44,919 nucleotides of DNA from Oscillospiraceae bacterium (GTDB taxonomy: Bacteria > Bacillota > Clostridia > Oscillospirales > Oscillospiraceae). The stretch spans positions 1-44,919 of the forward strand of contig CACZPK010000044.1 in NCBI GenBank assembly GCA_902783035.1, written 5' to 3'. The notes beneath the pieces are model-generated. The model searched no databases, was not told where the DNA came from, and worked only from the letters and a program-made list of their open reading frames with translations. Both the position numbers and the translations under genes were made by a program. Positions 32,724-39,781 of the stretch are shown here, in pieces; within the stretch, counting starts at the first letter, position 1, and every line of letters starts with the position of its first letter.

Positions 32724-34405
32724 ATGCGGCGTGCGGTCTTCCGGCCGCCACGTATACTGCCGGCGGCGCCGCTGTGGAAGACTGTCTCTTCACCGCCGTT
32801 TCGGCGGTCTGCGTCACCGGTTTGGTGGTGCGGGACACCGCAACGTATTGGTCGCCCTTCGGGCAGGCTGTGATCCTGTTGCTGATCCAGATCGGCGGCA
32901 TGGGCGTGGTAACTGTTGCGGTTTCTCTTGCGTATCTGTCCGGTCGAAAGATCGGGCTGATGCAGAGAAGCACCATGCAAGAGGCGATCTCAGCACCGCA
33001 GGTGGGCGGAATCGTTCGACTCACCGGTTTCATTCTCCGCGCCACGGCAGTGATGGAGCTGGCCGGAGCGGCGCTTCTGGCCCCGGTCTTTTGTCGGGAG
33101 CTAAGCATAGGAAAAGGCCTCTGGTACGCTCTGTTTCATTCCGTCTCCGCCTTTTGCAATGCCGGATTTGACCTGATGGGAATTCAGTCCCCTTATTCCT
33201 CGTTGACCGTCTTTCGGTCAAGCCCTCTGGTTAACGGAGCCGTCATGGCTCTGATCATTCTGGGTGGTCTGGGCTTCCTGACCTGGGATGACGTCCGGGC
33301 GGACGGATTCCATGTGAAACAATACCGGGTGCAGAGCAAGGTGATCCTGCTCACAAGCGGAGTGCTGATCCTTGTTCCGGCGGTGTGCTTCTACTGCCTG
33401 GAATTTCAGCAGCTTCCCGCAGGGGAACGCTTCTTTACGGCGCTTTTCCAGTCGGTAACCACCCGGACGGCCGGTTTCAACACCGCCGAGCTGGGTGAGA
33501 TGAGCGAAGGCGGACAGCTTCTCATGATCCTGCTGATGCTGACGGGAGGCGCACCCGGCTCCACGGCGGGCGGCATGAAGATTACCACGCTGGCCGTGCT
33601 GATTCTGGCCGCGCGAGCTGTTTTTCTCCGAAAAGAGGACGTGGAAGTGCTGGGGCGGCGGCTCCCGAACGGCACCGTGCGCCACGCCGTGGCTCTGCTT
33701 CTGCTGTATCTGGGGCTTTTTCTCGGGTGCGGGCTGCTCCTTCATCGGGCAGAGGGTCTGCCCTTGCTGCCCTGTCTCTTCGAAACCGCTTCGGCCATCG
33801 GAACGGTGGGCCTGACGCTGGGGATCACGGGCAGTCTGGGCCCCCTGTCCCGGAGTGCCTTGATCGTACTCATGTTTTTTGGCCGGGTGGGCGGTCTGAC
33901 TCTGATCCACGCCTTCTCCGGTCTGCATCCTTCCCAGAGGGTTCTTCCTCACTACGACGTTTGCTTCGTCGCCATCGGAGATGAGTTTCAAAGCTCTCTG
34001 GAGACCACGTCGCTGCTCAAGGAGCTGGGAGCCAAAAAGGTGGTTTCCCGGGCCAGTCGTGACGTGCAGAAGAAGTTTCTTTTGCGCAACGGAGCCGACG
34101 AGGTGGTGTATCCCGAAAAGCAACTGGCGGCATGGACTGCCCTGCGATACACCACGGATGGCCTGCTGGATCTGATTGAGTTGGATCAGGACCATGCCAT
34201 CTATGAGCTGGCGATCCCGGCCGACTGGGACGGCAGAACCGTGGGAGAATTGGATATTCGCAAGCGCTATGGCTTGAACATTCTCGGCATCCGCACGGGA
34301 GGCGCTCTGAGCATGGCTGTGGGCAGCGATACGTTGCTGCGTCTGGGACAGAGTGTTTTGCTGGTGGGAAAGAAGGGAAACATACAAAAGATCTTTCGGG
34401 TGTAA
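32714..34405 (+). CDS. TrkH potassium channel subunit fused in frame to a truncated TrkA/KtrA
   Basis: 563 open codons. The TrkH part starts abruptly at [20 protein letters not shown]; the first membrane helix and start codon are missing, and the only upstream start is a TTG inside a terminator. The selectivity-filter stretches [34 protein letters not shown] and [12 protein letters not shown] are intact. After SQRVLPHY, near base 33951, the frame turns into a TrkA/KtrA protein at [20 protein letters not shown], missing its N-terminal GxGxxG part of about 75 residues, but with a complete TrkA_C end. So an in-frame deletion fused the two genes. In related bacteria they are separate neighbours. 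Expression and function are doubtful. Confidence 0.8.
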   Translation: MFFYAACGLPAATYTAGGAAVEDCLFTAVSAVCVTGLVVRDTATYWSPFGQAVILLLIQIGGMGVVTVAVSLAYLSGRKIGLMQRSTMQEAISAPQVGGIVRLTGFILRATAVMELAGAALLAPVFCRELSIGKGLWYALFHSVSAFCNAGFDLMGIQSPYSSLTVFRSSPLVNGAVMALIILGGLGFLTWDDVRADGFHVKQYRVQSKVILLTSGVLILVPAVCFYCLEFQQLPAGERFFTALFQSVTTRTAGFNTAELGEMSEGGQLLMILLMLTGGAPGSTAGGMKITTLAVLILAARAVFLRKEDVEVLGRRLPNGTVRHAVALLLLYLGLFLGCGLLLHRAEGLPLLPCLFETASAIGTVGLTLGITGSLGPLSRSALIVLMFFGRVGGLTLIHAFSGLHPSQRVLPHYDVCFVAIGDEFQSSLETTSLLKELGAKKVVSRASRDVQKKFLLRNGADEVVYPEKQLAAWTALRYTTDGLLDLIELDQDHAIYELAIPADWDGRTVGELDIRKRYGLNILGIRTGGALSMAVGSDTLLRLGQSVLLVGKKGNIQKIFRV

Positions 34406-34465
34406 GGCAGGGGCAGAAGTCGTGGACTTTTCCACGGCCTTTTGCTAAGATGAGCGGCAAAGGGG

Positions 34466-34993
34466 GTGTCGGCATGGGACGAACGGCGATTCAACAAAGA
34501 ACGCATCCTGATCTGTCTCTCCTCCTCCCCGTCCAATGAAAAGGTGATCCGGGCCGGAGAAAGGCTGGCTGAGGCCTTTCAGGGGCGGCTTATCGCCCTT
34601 TTTGTAGAGACTCCCGACTACCCCGCCACGGAAGAGCGGGACAAGGCAAGACTCCGGACAAACATGGCGTTGGCTGAGTCTCTGGGCGGCAAGATTGAAA
34701 CGGTTGCCGGTGACGACGTGCCCTACCAGATCGCGGAATACGCCCGGCAGGCATCCGTCACCAAAATCGTTCTGGGCAGGAGCAATGCCTCCGCCGGACT
34801 GCCGGGTCGCCGCTCTCTGGTGGACCGGGTGGTGGAGCTGATTCCCGAGTTGGATCTCTACATTATCCCCGACCGGGCCGACGGGGTCTATGCGCCGCAC
34901 CGGGTCCGCCGTGTGGAGCTTCATCCAGATACTACCCCGTCGGTCGGAATTCCACACCCTATGATGAGGAACAGGAACGCCCGGCCGCCCTGA
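34466..34993 (+). pseudogene. KdpD-like sensor kinase, 5' part (universal stress domain)
   Basis: From GTG 34466 the frame encodes a KdpD-type universal stress domain: ERILICLSSSPSNEKVIRAG, VPYQIAEYARQASVTKIVLG and SLVDRVVELIPELDLYIIPD. After about residue 153 (VRRVELHP) the frame runs into unrelated sequence and stops. The expected next domain, four membrane helices (DUF4118), is missing, and the kinase part follows in a different frame from about 34920. It probably belonged to a trkH-trkA-kinase-regulator potassium operon. Confidence 0.7.
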
Positions 34994-35937
34994 CTTCCTT
35001 TTCGAAAAACTGTCCCGCCGGGGCGTCGACCCAACTGCATCCCCATGCTGATTACCTGTACTTCTGCCTGCGGGGCGGAGAGAAAATCTACGGCGTCGTG
35101 GGCATCGGCGTCAAAACCGATCCGTTGGAATCCTCCGAACGGAGCGTAGCGCTGTCGGTTATCGGGGAATGCGCCCTGACCTTGGAAAATCACCAGACGG
35201 CCCGGGCAAAAGAAAGCGCTGATCTGCTGGCTGAAAAGGAACGGGTCCGCGCCGACCTGCTGCGGGCGATCTCCCATGATCTGCGGACGCCCCTGACCTC
35301 CATTCTGGGCAATGCCGACAACCTGATGGGTCACGGGGAGGACTTTGACGCCGAGACCCGGCAGGGGCTTTACGCCGCCATCTATGACGACTCTCTCTGG
35401 CTCACCGGCATTGTGGAAAATCTGCTTTCGGCCAGTCGGATCGAGGAGGGCGAGGTCAACCTCCGCAGAACATCCGAGCTGATCAGCGACATCGTGGACG
35501 AAGCGGCAGAGCATCTGGGCCGAAAGCTGGAGCACTACAATTTGGAAATCCGGCATGCCGACGATCTGCTGCTGGTCAGCGTCGACGCCCGCCTGATGGT
35601 TCAGGTGGTGGTCAATCTGCTGGACAACGCGGTCAAATATACTCCTGCCGGCTCCCATATCTGGATAGAGACTTTTCGGGAGAGCGACATGGCGCACGTC
35701 CGGGTATCCGACGATGGGCCGGGCATTCCCGACCGGGACAAGCCCCGGCTTTTTGAAAAGTTCTACACCGGCGAGGGTCCCGTAGCCGACAGCCGCCGAA
35801 GTCTGGGACTGGGTCTTTCCCTGTGCAAGTCCATCGTAACCGTGCACGGCGGAACCATCTGGGTGTCCGACCGAAAGCCCGGAGGCGCACAATTTGAGTT
35901 TACCGTACCGGTTGGGGAGGTGAAGGTTCGTGAATGA
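34927..35937 (+). pseudogene. KdpD-like sensor kinase, 3' part (GAF end, HisKA, HATPase)
   Basis: In the second frame the protein resumes inside the GAF-like domain (RYYPVGRNSTPYDEEQERPA, LYFCLRGGEKIYGVVGIG). It continues through HisKA (LLRAISHDLRTPLTSILGNA, with phospho-acceptor His) and HATPase (VVNLLDNAVKYTPAGSHIWI, DDGPGIP, LGLGLSLCKSIV), which are intact. No ribosome site is found at the junction; internal GTG 35098 is the first possible start but falls inside the domain. Without the sensor and membrane domain it would be cytoplasmic and unregulated if expressed. The stop overlaps the regulator's start by eight bases. Confidence 0.75.
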
Positions 35938-36376
35938 TCCGTTGATCCTGGTGGTGGAAGACGATAAGGCGGTCCGCAATCTGATCACCACCACACTGAA
36001 AACCCACGACTACCGTTTTCTCACCGCCGCCACCGCCGGTGAGGCTCTTCTGGAGTCCACCTCCCACAATCCGGACGTCATGCTTCTGGATCTGGGGCTT
36101 CCCGACATGGACGGCGTTGAGGTAATCCGGCGGGTGCGCTCCTGGTCCAACCTGCCGATTATCATCAGTGCGCGGAGCGAGGACACCGACAAGATCGAGG
36201 CTCTGGACGCCGGCGCGGACGACTATCTGACCAAGCCCTTTTCGGTGGAGGAAGTGCTGGCACGTCTGCGCGTGACCCAGCGGCGGCTTGCCCTGTTGGG
36301 GCGCGACGGCGCCTCCCCGGTGTTCCGGAACGGAGAGTTGGAGATCGACTATGCTGCCGGAGTGGCCAGGCTGTGA
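35930..36376 (+). CDS. KdpE-like response regulator, DNA-binding domain lost
   Basis: 148 residues where KdpE has about 230. The receiver domain is complete (LVVEDDKAVRNLITTTL, phospho-Asp in MLLDLGLPDMDG, Thr/Ser ISARSE, Lys in YLTKPF), followed by the linker and the first beta strands (VFRNGELEIDYAAGVARL). It then stops exactly where the winged helix should begin. GTG 35930 lies inside the end of the kinase gene. As it is, the protein could accept phosphate but not bind DNA. The deletion parallels those in trkH-trkA and kdpD just upstream. Confidence 0.85.
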   Translation: MNDPLILVVEDDKAVRNLITTTLKTHDYRFLTAATAGEALLESTSHNPDVMLLDLGLPDMDGVEVIRRVRSWSNLPIIISARSEDTDKIEALDAGADDYLTKPFSVEEVLARLRVTQRRLALLGRDGASPVFRNGELEIDYAAGVARL

Positions 36377-36390
36377 AAGGAGGGATCACC

Positions 36391-36777
36391 GTGTTGTGGA
36401 TCGGACTGCTGATTGTGTTCCTGCTGGGCATCGGAGCAGGACGTTTTACGCGCGGCAAAAGCGCGGCGGACGCGGAGCCGATCATACCCGCAGCCGGTTT
36501 GAAGCCCTCCATAGAGGAGATCGGACAGCTCCTGCGCATGGAGAGCGAAGATCGGGAGGTCCGGTTCCGGGAGACTTACGCCAGTCCTTATGAACCGGTT
36601 TATGAGCTGGATCTTGTAGACAACGAAACGCAAAAGCATCTGGGTGGAGTCTCCCTGACGGGCACAGCCGTGATGCGTCTGCGGGATATCCTGAACGCAC
36701 GGGAGAAATGGACGGAGGAAATGCCTTCCCACCGGGAAAAGCCGCATACAGCAAGGCAGGAAAAAACATCAACGTAA
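36391..36777 (+). CDS. membrane-anchored protein of unknown function
   Basis: 128 residues. One N-terminal membrane segment (LWIGLLIVFLLGIGAGRF) is followed by a charged cytoplasmic region. I recognise no family. GTG 36391 has AAGGAGG eight bases upstream. It follows the truncated response regulator after 14 bases, so it belongs to the same potassium-related operon. A hairpin (36785-36818) follows. Confidence 0.65.
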   Translation: MLWIGLLIVFLLGIGAGRFTRGKSAADAEPIIPAAGLKPSIEEIGQLLRMESEDREVRFRETYASPYEPVYELDLVDNETQKHLGGVSLTGTAVMRLRDILNAREKWTEEMPSHREKPHTARQEKTST

Positions 36778-36784
36778 TGCTTTG

Positions 36785-36818
36785 AGCGCCCGAAGACCCG
36801 TGCGGTTTTCGGGGCGCT
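36785..36818 (+). terminator. hairpin closing the potassium operon
   Basis: AGCGCCC-GAAGACC (36785-36798) pairs with GGTTTTCGGGGCGCT (36804-36818) with one bulge and one mismatch. Only a short T tract (CTTTAT) follows. Confidence 0.6.
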
Positions 36819-36905
36819 GCCTTTATAACATGGAATCTTTTTTCGTTTTGGCGAGGTTGACGGGAAATCGGCGCTTGAAAGCGCAGATGCTGTAAAGACT
36901 GCCAG

Positions 36906-36964
36906 TTGACTTTAACCGTTAAAGGCTTTAAAGTGTTAAATCATGCGAGGACGAAAAGTCCTCG
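36906..36964 (+). promoter_or_regulatory. promoter, palindrome and leader hairpin of the symporter-pheA/tyrA operon
   Basis: -35 TTGACT (36906-36911), 17-base spacer and -10 TAAAGT (36929-36934). The spacer contains a perfect palindrome TTTAAC-C-GTTAAA (36911-36923), a good candidate for an operator. CGAGGAC (36946-36952) pairs with GTCCTCG (36958-36964) around GAAAA, immediately before the GGGAGG ribosome site. Regulation by aromatic amino acids would be expected (inference). Confidence 0.55.
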
Positions 36965-36979
36965 ACGGGAGGGATTCCA

Positions 36980-38212
36980 ATGAAAGTACTGTTTGAAAAG
37001 AAAAACCTGTTTTTGCGCGTGGCCGTAGGCTTTGTGCTGGGCGTCGTTCTGGGCTTCGCCCTGCCGGAATTCAGCATTGCGATCAAGGTCGTGGGTGACA
37101 TCTACCTCAACCTGATCAAGATGATGATCATTCCCATCGTGTTCTGCGCGGTGTTCTGCGGCATCGCCAATATCCGCGACGGCGCGCTGCTGCGCAAGGT
37201 CGGCGTGCGCACCGTGCTGCTGTACGTTGTGATGTTCATTGCAAGCGCTGCGATCTCTCTGGCAATCGCCTATGTGATCCGCCCGGGTCTCGGCACTGTG
37301 TTTGAGAATGCGCCGGAGTACGCCGGCGATATCACCAACCCGACGGTCAGCAGCTTCTTAACGACCATCGTTCCCACCAATATCATTCAGGCGGCCGCCT
37401 CGGGCAGCACGCTGCCGGTGATTCTCTTCACCATCGTGTTTGCCATCGCGATTGTGGCGGTGGGCGATGCGGGAAAGCCCGTGCTCGATTTCATGAACAG
37501 CTTGTCCGCCGCATTCTTTAAGATGCTCGGCTATTTCATGGAGATCTCGCCCGTCGGTGTCATGTCCCTGATGGCCTTTTCCGTGGCGCAGTACGGCGCG
37601 GGCATTTTCGGTGCGCTTGCAAAGTACATCCTGTGCTGCTGGCTGTGCTGTGTCGCCGTGTTCTTCCTGGCAATGGCGCTGCCCACCTGCCTGTATACGG
37701 GTGTCTCGTTCTGCACGCTGCTGCGCGCCTGCGGCAAGGTTTCGCTGGTCACGCTGTCCACCACCTCTTCGGCGGCAACGCTGCCCACCACCATCAACGT
37801 TTCGATGGAGGATCTCGGCGCGCCCGAGGGCATTTCCAAGTTCACACTGCCTCTGGGCTGCACGATCAACATGTGCGGCGGCGCGTGCTCGTTCTGCTGC
37901 CTCGCCGTGTTCGTTTCCGACTTCTACAGCATCAACCTGCCCTTCGGCACCATCGTATTTCTGGTGCTTGTGGCGACGCTGATCAACATGGCGGCCCCCG
38001 GCATCCCCGGCGGCGGCGTGGTGCTGGGCGCCTCGTTCCTCTCGATCCTGGGTCTGCCCATTGATCTGATGGGTCCCATCAGCGGTTTCTACCGTTTGCT
38101 CGACATGGCGTTTACGACGATCAACGTGGAGGGCGACGTGGCAGCCAACCTGATGATTGCAAAGAGCGTCGGTGAATACGACGGCGCAACGGTCAGTCGG
38201 AAAGCGGCATGA
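36980..38212 (+). CDS. SDF-family dicarboxylate/amino acid:cation symporter
   Basis: 410 residues with the eight-helix, two-hairpin layout of the GltP/SstT family. The Ser-rich hairpin STTSSAATLPTTINVSM is intact. The usual NMDGT motif that binds Na+ and substrate reads NMCGGA here (Asn297, Cys299), so the Asp is lost. SstT-type members also lack that Asp, which suggests changed cation coupling. PGIPGGGVVLGAS in the second hairpin is normal. GGGAGG precedes ATG 36980, and the stop overlaps the next start (ATGA). Its partner is an aromatic amino acid biosynthesis fusion, so an aromatic or related substrate is possible (inference). Confidence 0.92.
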   Translation: MKVLFEKKNLFLRVAVGFVLGVVLGFALPEFSIAIKVVGDIYLNLIKMMIIPIVFCAVFCGIANIRDGALLRKVGVRTVLLYVVMFIASAAISLAIAYVIRPGLGTVFENAPEYAGDITNPTVSSFLTTIVPTNIIQAAASGSTLPVILFTIVFAIAIVAVGDAGKPVLDFMNSLSAAFFKMLGYFMEISPVGVMSLMAFSVAQYGAGIFGALAKYILCCWLCCVAVFFLAMALPTCLYTGVSFCTLLRACGKVSLVTLSTTSSAATLPTTINVSMEDLGAPEGISKFTLPLGCTINMCGGACSFCCLAVFVSDFYSINLPFGTIVFLVLVATLINMAAPGIPGGGVVLGASFLSILGLPIDLMGPISGFYRLLDMAFTTINVEGDVAANLMIAKSVGEYDGATVSRKAA

Positions 38213-39633
38213 GGATCGCGTATCAGGGCATACCGGGCAGCAATTCGGAGGCTGCCAGCAAGGTATTTGTTGAAAACCGGAATCTGGATGCGCCCGTCTA
38301 TCTTCCGGCGGTGCATTCCGCCGGCGTCGTGGAACTGCTGAGCAGCGGGAAAGCGGACTACGGCGTACTGGCAACGCAGAATCTTGTAGCCGGAGAGGTG
38401 CTGGAGACGAAAAAAGCGCTCAGCGACTTTTCCTACCGCATTGTGGACGCGCAGTGGCTCCCCGTTCACCACTGCCTGTTTGTCAAGCATCCCGGCGTTG
38501 CCAAAATCGGACGCATCGCCTCGCACGTGCAGGCTCTCGGTCAGTGTGCGCACAACCTGTCCCGCCGGTTCCCGGGCATTCCCCTGCAAGAAATGGAGGA
38601 CACAGCCATTGCGGCGCGCTATCTGGCAGACGGATGTCTGCCGGAGGACATCGCCGTGCTTTGCCGGAAAAACGCGGGCGAGTCCTTCGGGCTGCATCTC
38701 GTGGCGGAGAATCTGGAAGACGATTCCCGCAACATGACGGAATTTATGCTCATCCAGCCGATCCGCCGCATGAGCAAAACGATTATTGTCTGCGGTTTGG
38801 GACTTCTCGGCGGCTCCATGGCGAAGGCAATCAAGCGCCACACCGACTGCACCGTGCTGGGCTGGAACCGCACCCGCTCCGTGGCAGAGCAGGCGCTGCA
38901 CGACGGTGCGATCGACAAGATCGCGGAGGACGCGGACTTCGCTTCCTGCGATATGCTGATTCCGGTGCTGTATCCCGAGGCAACGCTGGCGTTTCTGAAG
39001 GAGAAGGTGCCCGCAATGAAACCGGGCTCCGTGGTCGTCGATCTGGTGGGCGTCAAAACCCGTCTGGTCGAGGAAATCGGCGCATTGGCTGCGAAACACG
39101 GCGTCCGTTACACCGGCGGGCACCCCATGGCAGGACTGGCGCGGGCAGGTTATGAGCGCTCTTTTGCCGATCTGTTTCGCGGTGCAAGCATGATCCTTGT
39201 TCCCACCGCAGCCACCGCGCCCGGCGACGTCGAGGAATTGAGCGATTTCTTCCGCGGCCTTGGTTTCGGAACGATCAATGTATGTAACGCGGAAACGCAC
39301 GACCATATGATCGCGCACACCTCGCAGCTCGCGCACATCGTGTCCAACTCCTATGTAAAAAGCCCCGTATCCTCTGCGTACAGCGGATTTTCGGGCGGAA
39401 GCTACAAGGATATGACCCGCATCGCGTGCTTGAACGAGAAGGTGTGGAAGGAACTGTTCCTCTGGAACCGTGCCGCGTTGCTGCCAGAGATCGACGATCT
39501 GATCGCCAACATGACGCACCTGCGTGACGCCATCGAGGCACAGGACGCAGATCGGCTGGAAACGCTGCTGCGGGAGGGGCGCGAGGCTAAGGAGCACATT
39601 GACGCGCTGAACCCCAGCCAGCCCTCAGACTGA
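38209..39633 (+). CDS. prephenate dehydratase-prephenate dehydrogenase fusion (PheA-TyrA)
   Basis: 474 residues. Residues 1-185 follow the prephenate dehydratase fold (RIAYQGIPGSNSEAA, SHVQALGQCAHNLSRRFPGI, then LVAENLEDDSRNMTEFMLI). The catalytic TRF motif reads TEF (Thr177, Glu178), and the PIENS stretch is LATQNLVAG, so activity is uncertain. From residue 189 a prephenate/arogenate dehydrogenase follows (IIVCGLGLLGGSMAKAI, GGHPMAG and HTSQLAHIVSN). No ACT domain is present on either part. The dehydrogenase looks functional. Both halves use prephenate and lead to phenylalanine and tyrosine. ATG 38209 overlaps the symporter's stop; a strong terminator follows. Confidence 0.88.
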   Translation: MRIAYQGIPGSNSEAASKVFVENRNLDAPVYLPAVHSAGVVELLSSGKADYGVLATQNLVAGEVLETKKALSDFSYRIVDAQWLPVHHCLFVKHPGVAKIGRIASHVQALGQCAHNLSRRFPGIPLQEMEDTAIAARYLADGCLPEDIAVLCRKNAGESFGLHLVAENLEDDSRNMTEFMLIQPIRRMSKTIIVCGLGLLGGSMAKAIKRHTDCTVLGWNRTRSVAEQALHDGAIDKIAEDADFASCDMLIPVLYPEATLAFLKEKVPAMKPGSVVVDLVGVKTRLVEEIGALAAKHGVRYTGGHPMAGLARAGYERSFADLFRGASMILVPTAATAPGDVEELSDFFRGLGFGTINVCNAETHDHMIAHTSQLAHIVSNSYVKSPVSSAYSGFSGGSYKDMTRIACLNEKVWKELFLWNRAALLPEIDDLIANMTHLRDAIEAQDADRLETLLREGREAKEHIDALNPSQPSD

Positions 39634-39664
39634 TCCGTTCCCGAGCAATCAGGAAAAAGCTAAG

Positions 39665-39701
39665 AAGAGCCCCGAAAGCTGTGACTTTCGGGGCTCTTTT
39701 T
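39665..39701. terminator. bidirectional intrinsic terminator
   Basis: AAGAGCCCCGAAAG (39665-39678) pairs perfectly with CTTTCGGGGCTCTT (39685-39698), followed by TTT. The A-rich left side gives T's on the other strand too. It lies between pheA-tyrA (+) and the permease-kinase (-). Confidence 0.9.
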
Positions 39702-39781
39702 GTAATGGCAAAAAGCAGCGTCATCTGCCGCGTACCGCGTCGAACGGAGGATACTCCTCCCGCGTCGGTTCGTCCATCGCA

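Noticed and set aside
32691-32873. Continuation of the NTF2-AKR chimera through the terminator
   Set aside because: The frame passes a perfect intrinsic terminator and overlaps trkH in another frame. No homology is seen after SKLW.
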